Both the position numbers and the translations under genes were made by a program. Under the pieces are notes generated by a model. That model worked only from the letters and a program-made list of their open reading frames with translations. It ran no database searches and had not been told where the DNA came from. This document shows, in pieces, positions 34,868 through 43,325 of a stretch of 64,000 nucleotides of DNA; within the stretch, counting starts at the first letter, position 1, and every line of letters begins with the position of its first letter. Origin of the DNA: an uncultured bacterium (GTDB taxonomy: Bacteria > Bacillota > Clostridia > Oscillospirales > Acutalibacteraceae); assembly GCA_905215055.1 (NCBI GenBank), contig CAJMOH010000002.1, positions 1 through 64,000 on the forward strand, given 5' to 3'.

Positions 34868-34937
34868 AAAAAGCTCCCTGGCATCTTTCTGCCCATGTTA
34901 CAACACATTGGGCAGAAAGTTCCAGAGGGCTTTTTTC
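34868..34937. terminator. Long bidirectional terminator
   Basis: AAAAAGC-CCCTGG, then CTTTCTGCCCA pairing with TGGGCAGAAAG, then CCAG-GGGCTTTTTT. It separates the convergent ATPase and Rep-like genes. Confidence 0.85.
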
Positions 34938-34944
34938 TTGTCAA

Positions 34945-35907
34945 TTAAGTAAAATATTGATACAGATTCTTATTGCACTGCACAGCGTCCCGCTTACTGA
35001 TGGTCACTGGCGACAGCCCAATCTTTGCAAAGGCATCCATAACCTCATCCATTCTCCGGCATTGCATCGCCTTCTGGGCTTGTAAAAGTGACTTCTTCTC
35101 CGGTATCAAATCCAGTAACCGGAGCATCCGGCGCCTCAACCTTGGATCACAGATTTCTCTTCGGATGAGTTCAACAGCAGTTCCCTTTTTGTAGCTGTCT
35201 CCATACGGGACAATCTTCTGAAAGACACCCAGGAAGACCTCTTGGCTGTGGTCATACAGAAACAGCAGTTGTTCTTCTACTTCGTCTTTTCCGCAGGCAG
35301 TCCGAACCGCCCTTGCGGAAGTCAGCCTGATTTCCACCCGCAACACACCCTTTGCGCGATCCAGCAAAGGAGCCGCATCCTTTCCCAACTGTTTCTCCAG
35401 CAGCGAGCGCAGGTCATATGCCATAAACATGGTATCGTTACTGTTCCCCTCCAGGCAGAAACTGTTGTGGGCCGAGAAGCACGCATAGCTGACCGGAGAA
35501 AAATGTTTTACCCTACCAAGCCTTCGCAGGACACGCAGATATGCCGATACCCTGGCTTGATCTCCAATGGGGAGGTCCGCTGTCATCGTCACCCCAGTTG
35601 CGGTAAAAGCTTCCAGGCTTAATTGTCCACCAAAGTATTTGCGAACCCTCCGATTCAACTTTTGGAAAGCATCCCATGGGTCGAACAGCCTTTCCCCTAT
35701 CATCACGGCTGTGTTGATGACAAGCCGCACTTTTTTCTTATATTGGCTTTTCCGATAGACCACCGTAAGTCCCTTGTGGCTGAGTGACCGGTCCACATAC
35801 TCATCCCCATCGCCAGGGTCAAGTACTTTCTGAACCCGCGTAAACAGCCGTTGGAATTCTTCTCCATCCACTATCCTTGTAAGCTCAAAAACAGGATTGA
35901 TGTGCAT
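34945..35907 (-). CDS. Rep-like protein (phage/plasmid replication initiator type, tentative)
   Basis: I choose ATG 35907 (MHINPVFELTRI) behind GGGGGAAA rather than the frame opening at 35982. The 320-residue protein has KKKVRLVINTAVMIGERL, a stretch with SFCLEGNSNDTMFMAYDLRS, and KGVLRVEIRL. This layout is reminiscent of II/X-type and Rep_trans rolling-circle initiators common in Clostridia. I cannot point to a certain catalytic Tyr. A fragment of a second copy lies at 18870. It is encoded directly downstream of the primase-helicase, supporting a replication role. A MobT-like relaxase is an alternative. Confidence 0.55.
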   Translation of the reverse strand: MHINPVFELTRIVDGEEFQRLFTRVQKVLDPGDGDEYVDRSLSHKGLTVVYRKSQYKKKVRLVINTAVMIGERLFDPWDAFQKLNRRVRKYFGGQLSLEAFTATGVTMTADLPIGDQARVSAYLRVLRRLGRVKHFSPVSYACFSAHNSFCLEGNSNDTMFMAYDLRSLLEKQLGKDAAPLLDRAKGVLRVEIRLTSARAVRTACGKDEVEEQLLFLYDHSQEVFLGVFQKIVPYGDSYKKGTAVELIRREICDPRLRRRMLRLLDLIPEKKSLLQAQKAMQCRRMDEVMDAFAKIGLSPVTISKRDAVQCNKNLYQYFT

Positions 35908-36016
35908 CTTTGATTTCCCCCATCCGTAAAATAATATTACAAAATGGTTGTAGGATGGAAGTCTTTTTACCGAGAGATTCACGAGATACCCGGATTATCT
36001 TGCTTCCCACTGTATC

Positions 36017-38728
36017 CTAGTGGGTGTCCTGGCAACAGGTATAATCAAACTCAGTTACCATCTCCGACTGCTTTAGGGGGAAATTTGAAAACAAATGAAC
36101 GGTGCAATCGTGGCGAAGAAGTCGAGCTCTACCAATCGCTTGCTCCAATTCGCTTTCGATCATCCAGAATTGGACCGACCTCAGGTTTTCATCTGCAAAG
36201 GTATTAAACCAAAAACGATATCCATTGTGCTCCACCATCTGCATCGTCATTTCCTCGTCTTCATCAAAATCAAGTCCAATGCTATGCGCAACAAGCTTAT
36301 AAAGGAAGGGTGCGTGATACGGCGTCCCAATGACTAGGATATCATCACCTTCTAACGAGTTACTTCCCTCCGTGTTGCCAAAATGCAACTGGCCGATATT
36401 TTGATTCATAAAAGTGATAACATGGCTCTCCTCCATGTCAAAATGGTACATCAATCGCTGTACAACTCCTTTGTCGTTCGCAATACTGGAACGGCTCATA
36501 GAACGCTCCGGATACTGTAGAAGTTTTCCTTTATACTTTGCTTGTTTGCATTGATGGTAGTCCATGTCCACATCGTCAAGAAATTGTTCGCAAATCGTTT
36601 CATCCGCAGTAGCGGACACAAGAATATATTTCATGGATTTAAAAGTATCAGGTCTAATGAATACGACGGTGTCCTCCGATAATTTATCCTCTTCTGAAGC
36701 CCGTTGTATGTAATATTTTTCAGCCATACAAAACTGTGAAATATCAAATTGAAAAAGTTCTGCTTCCTTGTTAGATTCATCAACGATATATTCAAGTCGA
36801 TCCAACTCTATACAGCTATTCGCCTTTGCTTGCTGTAGCAATTCTTTAATTTTATGGCGAAGATACTTATCTCGTGTCTTGCTAGACAATTTTTTCAGCG
36901 ATGATAGTGGAATTTCATACTGTGATGTAATCAAAGATTTAAAGAATATATCTTCATCTATGATACAAACATCAAATTCTTCGAGTCGCTCCTCATCCAT
37001 CATTAACATATAGCGATGTGTTGTAATCAAAGAATCATGAGACCGTTTCACTTTTTCTTTTTGATCCATATATTTTTGTAAAGCTGGACATTTATCTTTC
37101 TCTAATATTTTTTTAATATAATTAACTACTTCACCACTTTTTCCAATCTTATACAGTCGCTGAATATGCTTCCAATATTGATATGGTATTTCTTCTTTGA
37201 TAGATTCCAACGATGGAGTTACGCAAACCGAAAGTCCCCTTTCCATAGCCTTGCTGTAAATCTCATTCTTTAATAAATTTGTGGGAGCAGCTATTAAAAA
37301 TCGCACATTGGGATGTTCCTCCATGATTCTCAGATAGCTATAAGTTTTCCCAGCTCCCGTTTGTGCAGAGATAATGGTGAAATTTGCGGTACTGGAAGTG
37401 AGCGCCTCGGAAAGCTTATCATAAATATCCTCCTGCACCTCTTCCAAGGGATAGTAGGTCTCCTGATACTCTGCAATTTTCTCCATTCGTTTTCTTGGCG
37501 GGTGGGCCGTGACCAGGATATTTTTACCATGCTCACACTCGTCTTTATAAGGGCAAAAGGTATTACATCGCTGCGGATAATACCCCTGCTCAATGTTATA
37601 CTTCGCATCTGCTATCCACTTCTCCGACTTATCAGCGTCGTAAGGGAATTTTGAAATTCTTTCACAAAACCTGAAATATCCTGACTCCACCTGAATCAGG
37701 TTATTTAGTATGCCAAATACCTCCTCATGATGTAGCCGTCTCTCTCCACTTAGGAATTCTCGAAACAATCTACAGACTGATGGAATATCATCTAAAACAG
37801 ACGACCGATAGAGTTTATGTTGCTTTACGGCAAGGCCACCTTTTGCGCCCTTGCCGACAGAAACCATTCTGGTGCAACCTCTCATTTCTATTTTGTAATA
37901 GCGTGAAAATGGGGGATTTTCACCATCGTCCTTTTTATACATAATAGTGGTTGGCAAAATCCCCCCATTTTTTAGTGTTTCAGGGAGAACTGCACCATCG
38001 GCTTCTGTCGGATGAATTTGCCCATCAAATTCATCCGCTTCATCTACTACCGTTACACTCAGATTTCCTCTACCCGTCAATGCAATACCGGTTTGGTCGG
38101 AAAGTGTTCTCACATGTTCCTTCAAATGCTTTGATCCTTTTTCCCTTCTGAGATAGGAAGTGAGATTACGAACTAGCGATTCCAGGTCAATCGTGGGTAT
38201 TGACTCATCGAAATACAACAGTCGTTTCCCACCAAAGTACATTTTGGAAACGTCTTTGTAGCAAGATGGATCCGCTTCTGAGAAAATCTTGCCCAAAAAT
38301 TTTTGCATCGCTGTTGCAACAGATTGGTCAGGGATAGCAATATCGTTTAAGAATACCGTCCGGAATTTCGGGTAATCCGGCTGGCTGCTCATGGATTGAT
38401 ATGCGAATAAGATGGGAAGGTCGTACTCCTCAGCCCTGTCTTTGATATCATCAAAGGTGACCATGTTTTTATGTTTATCATTATCAAAGTCCAAAGCAAT
38501 AAGTTGCTGCTGCTCAAAGTTTTCCTTACAGCGCCGGCCGTTGAAGAACGTTGCGGGACAAAACGCATGTCCCTCTGCTCCGACCATTTCTGCAAAGGTT
38601 TTCATTTCCTTGGGAGTGTTTATCTCCTTAATGCACTGAGCAATCCGGTTATTGATCTTCTTTATGTCTGTCTTAGATGGTTTGCTGGTGTATCCGATTG
38701 GATCAAACGATACTCTTAATTTTTTCAT
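36017..38728 (-). CDS. Primase-helicase fusion protein
   Basis: The start is ATG 38728, eight bases after AAGGAG. The N-terminal third contains QQQLIALDFDNDKH near residues 75-87, the hhhDxD pattern of archaeo-eukaryotic-type primases. A Cys cluster (C-x3-C-x5-C, CNTFCPYKDEC) sits before the helicase part. Then come SAQTGAGKTYS (Walker A, about residue 470), DVCIIDEDIFF (Walker B), ILVSATAD (motif III) and LEQAIGRARLLRHD (motif VI), defining an SF2-type helicase. It would prime and unwind element DNA. Its composition is AT-richer than that of the downstream genes. Its SD lies in a 10-bp hairpin (38731-38775), so translation may be controlled. Confidence 0.8.
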   Translation of the reverse strand: MKKLRVSFDPIGYTSKPSKTDIKKINNRIAQCIKEINTPKEMKTFAEMVGAEGHAFCPATFFNGRRCKENFEQQQLIALDFDNDKHKNMVTFDDIKDRAEEYDLPILFAYQSMSSQPDYPKFRTVFLNDIAIPDQSVATAMQKFLGKIFSEADPSCYKDVSKMYFGGKRLLYFDESIPTIDLESLVRNLTSYLRREKGSKHLKEHVRTLSDQTGIALTGRGNLSVTVVDEADEFDGQIHPTEADGAVLPETLKNGGILPTTIMYKKDDGENPPFSRYYKIEMRGCTRMVSVGKGAKGGLAVKQHKLYRSSVLDDIPSVCRLFREFLSGERRLHHEEVFGILNNLIQVESGYFRFCERISKFPYDADKSEKWIADAKYNIEQGYYPQRCNTFCPYKDECEHGKNILVTAHPPRKRMEKIAEYQETYYPLEEVQEDIYDKLSEALTSSTANFTIISAQTGAGKTYSYLRIMEEHPNVRFLIAAPTNLLKNEIYSKAMERGLSVCVTPSLESIKEEIPYQYWKHIQRLYKIGKSGEVVNYIKKILEKDKCPALQKYMDQKEKVKRSHDSLITTHRYMLMMDEERLEEFDVCIIDEDIFFKSLITSQYEIPLSSLKKLSSKTRDKYLRHKIKELLQQAKANSCIELDRLEYIVDESNKEAELFQFDISQFCMAEKYYIQRASEEDKLSEDTVVFIRPDTFKSMKYILVSATADETICEQFLDDVDMDYHQCKQAKYKGKLLQYPERSMSRSSIANDKGVVQRLMYHFDMEESHVITFMNQNIGQLHFGNTEGSNSLEGDDILVIGTPYHAPFLYKLVAHSIGLDFDEDEEMTMQMVEHNGYRFWFNTFADENLRSVQFWMIESELEQAIGRARLLRHDCTVHLFSNFPLKQSEMVTEFDYTCCQDTH

Positions 38729-38730
38729 TA

Positions 38731-38775
38731 AATTCACTCCTTGTGGATTTTTTTATATTCATGTAGGAGTGAATT
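38731..38775 (-). promoter_or_regulatory. Hairpin sequestering the primase-helicase SD
   Basis: In the minus-strand transcript AATTCACTCC (38775-38766) is the exact complement of GGAGTGAATT (38740-38731), separated by 25 bases. The right arm contains the SD (AAGGAGTG), three bases before the ATG. Folding would hide the ribosome-binding site. Confidence 0.65.
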
Positions 38776-38791
38776 CACAATTTAAAAATGC

Positions 38792-38829
38792 AAAAAAAGA
38801 GGACGGTCTGCGTCATCCTCTTTCTTTTT
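38792..38829 (-). terminator. Terminator after the resolvase gene
   Basis: AAAGAGGA and TCCTCTTT arms with a bulged middle, followed on the minus strand by a run of seven T. Confidence 0.75.
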
Positions 38830-38901
38830 CCCAGCAAGCGCCGAGGGGTAGGGCTTTATCCCCTGGCAGCCGAGTTCCCAGTGACTCCTGAGTGGGAGCC
38901 C

Positions 38902-39444
38902 TTATTTTACTTTCCGATAGAACGTCGCCTTGCTTATCCCCAACCGCCGGCACGCCTCCACCGCGGTGATCTCCCCTCGCTTCCACCGGATTACCATCTC
39001 TTGGAACCCTGGGGGTACCAATGGTTTTCGGCCCTTGTACTTGCCCTGCTGCTTGGCTATGGCAATTCCCTCCCGCTGGCGCTGGAGGATGTACTCCCGC
39101 TCCAGCTCCGCCACAGCCCCAAAGACGGTGAGCATAAACTTGCCTGTGGGCGTGGTGGTGTCGATGGCCTCCTTCTTGGAGACAAATTCCACCTCTTTGG
39201 CGGACAGCTGCTCCATAAGGTTCAGCAGGTCTCGTGTGTTACGGGCGAACCGGCTGATGGATTCCACAATCACCGTGTCCCCACGCCGGACATACTCCAT
39301 CATCTTCTTCAGCTGGGGACGGTCGGTGTTCTTACCGCTGGCCTTGTCGATGTACAGCTCCTCCACCCCCAGCTGTTCCATCATCACCTCCTGGCGGATA
39401 GTGTTCTGCTCCTGGGTGCTCACCCGGATGTAGCCGATTTTCAT
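38902..39444 (-). CDS. Serine resolvase/invertase
   Basis: The start is ATG 39444 (MKIGYIRVSTQEQN) behind AAGGAGGTGG. Ser9 in IRVST is the catalytic serine; VESISRFARN and EREYILQRQREGI are the other resolvase motifs. The C-terminus is a helix-turn-helix (ITAVEACRRLGISKATFYRK). At 180 residues it is a normal Tn3/plasmid-type resolvase. Inverted-repeat sites immediately upstream (39462-39564) look like its res region. Probable role: resolving element multimers. A fragment of a second copy lies at 18769. Confidence 0.92.
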   Translation of the reverse strand: MKIGYIRVSTQEQNTIRQEVMMEQLGVEELYIDKASGKNTDRPQLKKMMEYVRRGDTVIVESISRFARNTRDLLNLMEQLSAKEVEFVSKKEAIDTTTPTGKFMLTVFGAVAELEREYILQRQREGIAIAKQQGKYKGRKPLVPPGFQEMVIRWKRGEITAVEACRRLGISKATFYRKVK

Positions 39445-39461
39445 GTTCCACCTCCTTGCCT

Positions 39462-39564
39462 GTCTCAATAGGGTGGCCGTGAGCCAAAAGAAGTCTTAAA
39501 AGCTGGGATTCCATCCTATTGAAACACATTTTTCCTGTCTCACATGGGTATAGCCTATTGAGAC
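39462..39564. other. Candidate res site of the resolvase
   Basis: GTCTCAATAGG (39462-39472) has its exact complement CCTATTGAGAC at 39554-39564, and a near copy CCTATTGAAAC at 39515-39525. GTCTCA at 39537-39542 pairs with TGAGAC to give a 28-bp dyad. Multiple dyads immediately upstream of a resolvase gene are the usual res organisation. Confidence 0.7.
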
Positions 39565-39577
39565 GCCCCGCTGCCCG

Positions 39578-39868
39578 TTACAGAAGAAGCATGGTGAGAA
39601 ACTCCCGTTCCGACAGGACGGGAATCCCCAAGGCAATGGCCTTGTCCAGTTTGGCACCGGGCTTGTCTCCCCTAACCAGGTAATCCGTTTTCTTGGTGAC
39701 CGTCCGCTTGACAGTAGCCCCACGACTGAGAAGCTGCTGGTGCGCCTCTTTCCGGGTAAAACGCCACAGCTTCCCTGTGATCACCACCGTCTTGCCCGCC
39801 AGAGGGCTGGGCTGTCTTCCATACATCACCATGTCCCCCATGGGATAGACTTTCCTCGTTTCCTCCAT
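39578..39868 (-). CDS. BRCT-domain protein
   Basis: The start is the ATG of MEETRKVYPMGD (39868), after GAGGAGG. Residues 20-95 form a BRCT domain of the DNA-ligase type: LAGKTVVITGKLWRFTRKEA, ATVKRTVTKKTDYLVRGD and GIPVLSEREF. Stand-alone BRCT proteins on mobile elements probably bind DNA ends or phosphorylated partners. It follows the Cys-rich protein gene by 10 bases and belongs to the leftward replication/recombination operon. Confidence 0.85.
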   Translation of the reverse strand: MEETRKVYPMGDMVMYGRQPSPLAGKTVVITGKLWRFTRKEAHQQLLSRGATVKRTVTKKTDYLVRGDKPGAKLDKAIALGIPVLSEREFLTMLLL

Positions 39869-39878
39869 GAGCCCCTCC

Positions 39879-40619
39879 TCAACCGGCCTGGGTAAACACC
39901 GGCTCCACGTCGGCGGCGTTAACAAATTCCATAAACTGCCGGCCGAACTCCTTGGCTTTGGCGGCGGTCCCCTGGTCCAGGGTCTGCACCACATCGAAGT
40001 GGAACAGAGCATAGGGCTTCCCCTCCCGGCTGGTGGCTTTTTCCAAGGTGATCTTTGTCACCACACTGCTCAGGGGCGTCATCCGGCTGATGAGGCGGGT
40101 GGTATACTTGAGAAAAATCTTCTTGCTGGTCACAGGCACCCGCACTAGGAGTGGGAACACACTGCCGGGACGCAGCAGGAACAGGAGCACGGACTCCTTG
40201 CAGGCTTTCGCCGGGGAGTCCCCATCTTTGCTGCCAAAATCGTTGAAAGGGCAGTGGGCGCAGGCTTTCCCGTCCTGGGAAATCAGGCTGTCCTTGCTCA
40301 GGCAGGTGGGCGGCATCCCCTCCACCGGGTCGGAGGTAGCCCAGTAAGCCCTGGGAGTGGTGTAGTCCAGGATGATGCCGGTGAGTTCCTTTTCCGCTTC
40401 CTCCCCGGAGAGCTCCGGCACCGAGAACACAGTGGAGCCGCCGGAGGGGGATTTGACCATGTCGAAGAGTTGGAAGCTCAAGGGCTGGTGCTTCAGGTTC
40501 TCCTGGATGAGTTCCAGGGCGTTGCCGGTGAGGGCCAGGTACTGGGAAGTGCCCGGCTCCCGTTCAGACAATGCTTGGACTTTTGTGTTCATGCGGGTCT
40601 TTAAATTGGTGGTATCCAT
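39879..40619 (-). CDS. Cys-containing protein, candidate ssDNA-binding partner of YqaJ
   Basis: A 246-residue product with PPTCLSKD, ACAHCPFNDFGS and KACKESVLLFLLRP, giving four Cys (C...C-x2-C...C) that could bind zinc inside a beta-rich domain. VFPLLVRVPVTSKKIFLKYT follows. I recall similar proteins next to phage exonucleases, sometimes annotated as single-strand binding or recombination partners, but I cannot confirm that. It lies four bases after the YqaJ gene, where a RecT-type annealing protein would normally be. Function by position only. Confidence 0.6.
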   Translation of the reverse strand: MDTTNLKTRMNTKVQALSEREPGTSQYLALTGNALELIQENLKHQPLSFQLFDMVKSPSGGSTVFSVPELSGEEAEKELTGIILDYTTPRAYWATSDPVEGMPPTCLSKDSLISQDGKACAHCPFNDFGSKDGDSPAKACKESVLLFLLRPGSVFPLLVRVPVTSKKIFLKYTTRLISRMTPLSSVVTKITLEKATSREGKPYALFHFDVVQTLDQGTAAKAKEFGRQFMEFVNAADVEPVFTQAG

Positions 40620-40623
40620 CTTC

Positions 40624-41607
40624 TCAACCTCCTAGGGAGCGCACGGTCTTGATAGCAAACCGGCGGTACGATGTTTGACTGGCATACTTCTTAAACAATG
40701 CGGGGTGCTCGGCTTTGAGGGTCTTGGTATCCAGCCGCTCTTGAGTGACGCTTTTCCAGGTGACGAGCCTGTTCCCCGCTGTGCCCACCTCATGGTCTCC
40801 CAGCATCTCCTTGAGCAAGTTCTCCGCCTCTTGCTTCTGGGCGGTGCTTTCCTCCAGCTGCCGGCAGGCTTCATCGTACTGGGAGAGCAGCTTCTGGGCT
40901 TTCTCCGGCAGGGTGATTTCGGACCGGGGAACGCTGTTGGGGAACCGTTCGGTAAGGAATCGGGCGGAGGCGTTGGAACCATCCAGGGCCGGGGGCGTAC
41001 CATTTTGCACATGACGCCAGAAATCCTCTTCCAGGGAAATCAGCATGGCGATCAGTTCCTCGTCCCGCTCCACAAACCGCCAGCGGAAAGTATTGCCCCC
41101 GATGAGCACGGCGATGTAGGCCCCCTGGCAGCCTGTCACCGCCATGTAGTGCTGGATTTGAATCATGTACTCGTCGGGGATGGCGTCCTCCCATTCCCCA
41201 GTCTTGTAGGCCGAGGCAGTCTTGGCCTCAAAGATGCAGGGGCCATGGACGGAGTCTTCGCAGAGCCCGTCCACGTTGGCCAGCATGAAAGGGTGTTCCT
41301 CGCTCTGGTAGAGGGCGCTGGGCTTTGTCACGGGAATCCCCGTGCGCTTGGTGAACTCCTCCCGCACCAGGGCTTCCAACAGGTTGCCCCAGTAGGCCGC
41401 TTCCCCTGTCTCCTGGGCGGGAAGCTGCCCGGTCTTTTCCATCCACAGCTCCACCGGGGACTTATACCGGCTGATCCCACAGACCACCGCGGCGTCGGAA
41501 CCGCCAATGCCCTGCTTTCTCGCCTCCAGCCAGTCCTCATAGGGCAGGTTCTCCGTGGAGCAGAACACGGTGGCGGTTTTCGTGGAATTGATTAAGCTAG
41601 TTGCCAT
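40624..41607 (-). CDS. YqaJ-type viral recombinase/exonuclease
   Basis: WLEARKQGIGGSDAAVVCGI at residues 27-46 is the YqaJ N-terminal signature. NVDGLCED, FEAKTASAYKTGEWED and YMIQIQHYMAV carry the catalytic D-(D/E)xK core of this PD-(D/E)XK nuclease family. The C-terminal part is coiled coil and basic. It would resect double-stranded ends for single-strand annealing recombination, like lambda exonuclease. It overlaps the end of the sigma-like gene upstream. Confidence 0.9.
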   Translation of the reverse strand: MATSLINSTKTATVFCSTENLPYEDWLEARKQGIGGSDAAVVCGISRYKSPVELWMEKTGQLPAQETGEAAYWGNLLEALVREEFTKRTGIPVTKPSALYQSEEHPFMLANVDGLCEDSVHGPCIFEAKTASAYKTGEWEDAIPDEYMIQIQHYMAVTGCQGAYIAVLIGGNTFRWRFVERDEELIAMLISLEEDFWRHVQNGTPPALDGSNASARFLTERFPNSVPRSEITLPEKAQKLLSQYDEACRQLEESTAQKQEAENLLKEMLGDHEVGTAGNRLVTWKSVTQERLDTKTLKAEHPALFKKYASQTSYRRFAIKTVRSLGG

Positions 41608-41882
41608 AAGATATTTTCTCCTTTCAGAAGTCGTTGGATTTCTTGGGACGATTGCAGTTCCTGTTCCAACTGCCCCATGAGATAGGTCCGCAGGGGGCCT
41701 ACTTCCGTGTGATAAGAATCCACCGCCAGAATCAGCCGGATGGCCAAATCCTGATAGAGGTCCTCATACTCCAACCGGGCTGCTAGTAACAGGTGGCGGT
41801 GACGGTAAAGCACTTTGTCGATACAGTCTATTTGTTCCTCAACAATGCGGTTGCGTTCGGCTACGGTATATTTATCTTTCAT
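41592..41882 (-). CDS. Stand-alone sigma-70 region-2-like protein
   Basis: I place the start at the ATG of MKDKYTVAERNRIVEEQIDC (41882), which overlaps the stop of the preceding gene (ATGA). LEYEDLYQDLAIRLILAVDS aligns with the core-binding and -10-recognition part of sigma-70 region 2 (eDLxQe...AvdxYd). GPLRTYLMGQLEQEL resembles the following FxTYlxxxIxxel segment. The protein ends there, with no region 4 for -35 contact. It could be an element-specific partial sigma factor or anti-activator. It overlaps the YqaJ gene start by 16 bases. Confidence 0.65.
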   Translation of the reverse strand: MKDKYTVAERNRIVEEQIDCIDKVLYRHRHLLLAARLEYEDLYQDLAIRLILAVDSYHTEVGPLRTYLMGQLEQELQSSQEIQRLLKGENILWQLA

Positions 41883-42097
41883 GATGCTTTCCTTTCTGCT
41901 CGTGGTTCCCAGAAGGGGCAACTCCCTGCTTCCCACTCTTCCATGAGGTAGAGGCGAGTGCTGGGGCGAGCGTTATACTGTGGGTTTCTACAGTGCTGTC
42001 GCAGTCTGAAAAAGGGCAGCACCGACTCTCGATCCTGGGTATGGTAGGAATAGGCGCAGCGGTCACAGTGGTTCTCCAAGGGCATTCCTCCTGACAT
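41879..42097 (-). CDS. Small Cys-rich protein
   Basis: A 72-residue product starting MSGGMPLENHCDRCAYSYHT, with a CxxC, another Cys and CPFWEP near the end, consistent with a small zinc-binding domain. ATG 42085 is an alternative start. Its TGA overlaps the ATG of the sigma-like gene, supporting expression as a coupled pair. Family not recognised. Confidence 0.55.
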   Translation of the reverse strand: MSGGMPLENHCDRCAYSYHTQDRESVLPFFRLRQHCRNPQYNARPSTRLYLMEEWEAGSCPFWEPRAERKAS

Positions 42098-42130
42098 GAA
42101 AATAGCCGGGAGACGCATGATCTCCCGGCC
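42098..42130 (-). terminator. Terminator of DUF932 copy 2
   Basis: GCCGGGAGA (42105-42113) and TCTCCCGGC (42121-42129) form a stem followed by TATTTTC on the minus strand; near-identical to the hairpin at 17481-17512. Confidence 0.75.
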
Positions 42131-42153
42131 TGCTAAGTGCTTGTATGAGAACA

Positions 42154-43086
42154 TTACGCGGCCTGCACCAACTGGTAGGCACGGTCCATCAGAGGATTCC
42201 CCTCCATGGTTTTGGCGAACAGGTTCTCCCGGTAGCTGGCGGTTTCCCGCAGAGGCTTGGCGTGAGTGGCGAAGTCGCTGACGGCGTTGAGGAACCGGTA
42301 GGCGTTCTTCCCCACATGCTGGAGATCCGGAGCGTCAAAGTACCACTGCTTCATATCCTCTCGGATGCGGATGACGTTTTTCCGGTGGATTTCTGTGGGC
42401 TGATCGTCCATGGGCAGCAGCTGATCGATAAAGTCTAGCACCTTCTGGTCGGAGAGTTTCACCTGGGACAGCCGGGAGAACTCCAAGCCCAGCTGGCCCA
42501 TGTACTTCTCCGCCAGCAGCAAGGTGTTGTGGGCTTCGGTCATTTTCCCTGCCAAGTCCCCCACGTGAATGGTGGACCACACCCGCTTGGCGGAGGACAG
42601 GGCCAAGTTCAAGGTGTTCTGGCACACCACACGGATGGGGGTCATGGCCACCTTGATGGAGCCGCTGCCGTCGTGGGAATTGCTGAACACCAGGTAGGGA
42701 TCGATCTGGTCTCCCTCGATGATATACTTGTCCGGGAGCTTGGCCAGAAGCCAGATCTTCCGGCCATTTTGCAGGGACCCAGCAGTCTCGTACCGAACCC
42801 CCTCCCCTAGCAGTCCATCGGTAAAGGCAAAGGCTTCAGCGTTTTGTACCACCCGGTACCGGTCAGTGACCACTCCCAGCACCTGGTGGTCGGTATCCCG
42901 AAGATTCGCTTTATAACCCGGGAGGGGCACGCCTTCCGTGGTTGTAATGGCCTGCTGAACCACCTGCCAATCCAGACCGGACAACCGCAAGGCATCTTGC
43001 GAGCTGGGAGCTTCTTCCACCCGGACACCCAGACCGTGCCAGGGGGCTTCACGGACATAAAACATGGTTTCTACATTGGCGGGCAT
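42154..43086 (-). CDS. DUF932 phage/plasmid-like protein, copy 2
   Basis: The start is the ATG of MPANVETMFYVREAPWHGLG (43086) behind GGAGG. The 310-residue protein is nearly the same as 17533-18465 with scattered substitutions, showing two independent copies of the element. It lies between the tiny membrane gene and the Cys-rich/sigma-like pair. The family is common on phages and plasmids; the role is unproven. Confidence 0.9.
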   Translation of the reverse strand: MPANVETMFYVREAPWHGLGVRVEEAPSSQDALRLSGLDWQVVQQAITTTEGVPLPGYKANLRDTDHQVLGVVTDRYRVVQNAEAFAFTDGLLGEGVRYETAGSLQNGRKIWLLAKLPDKYIIEGDQIDPYLVFSNSHDGSGSIKVAMTPIRVVCQNTLNLALSSAKRVWSTIHVGDLAGKMTEAHNTLLLAEKYMGQLGLEFSRLSQVKLSDQKVLDFIDQLLPMDDQPTEIHRKNVIRIREDMKQWYFDAPDLQHVGKNAYRFLNAVSDFATHAKPLRETASYRENLFAKTMEGNPLMDRAYQLVQAA

Positions 43087-43166
43087 ACTTTGGACCTCCT
43101 TTGTATGACTGGGCAAAGAAAGAGGTCCTCCTCCAGGGGAAGCCCTTTCCTTGCGGACATGATAGT

Positions 43167-43262
43167 CTACTCACACTCTTCGCTTTCTGCAGCGCTCTGG
43201 ACAGCGGCAGCCAGGACGGAAACGACAAGCAGAACCAGCTTGAAAATTGGAGTTTTGGACAA
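43167..43262 (-). CDS. Tiny single-span membrane protein, copy 2
   Basis: A TTG start at 43262 lies shortly after GGAGGAAGG. The 31-residue product MSKTPIFKLVLLVVSVLAAA continues to an acidic end EESEECE-like (ESEECE). It is homologous to 18543-18674. The GTATC-N16-ATATATTCT motif lies 33 bases upstream. Conservation in two element copies supports a real gene. Confidence 0.6.
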   Translation of the reverse strand: MSKTPIFKLVLLVVSVLAAAVQSAAESEECE

Positions 43263-43295
43263 AGTCCTTCCTCCTTTCCACTTCTTTCTACCTAG

Positions 43296-43325
43296 AGAAT
43301 ATATCCTTGAGCGGGGAGCAGATAC
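43296..43325 (-). promoter_or_regulatory. Element promoter motif, copy B
   Basis: On the minus strand GTATC, 16 bases, ATATATTCT; same spacing as copies A and C. Confidence 0.7.
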
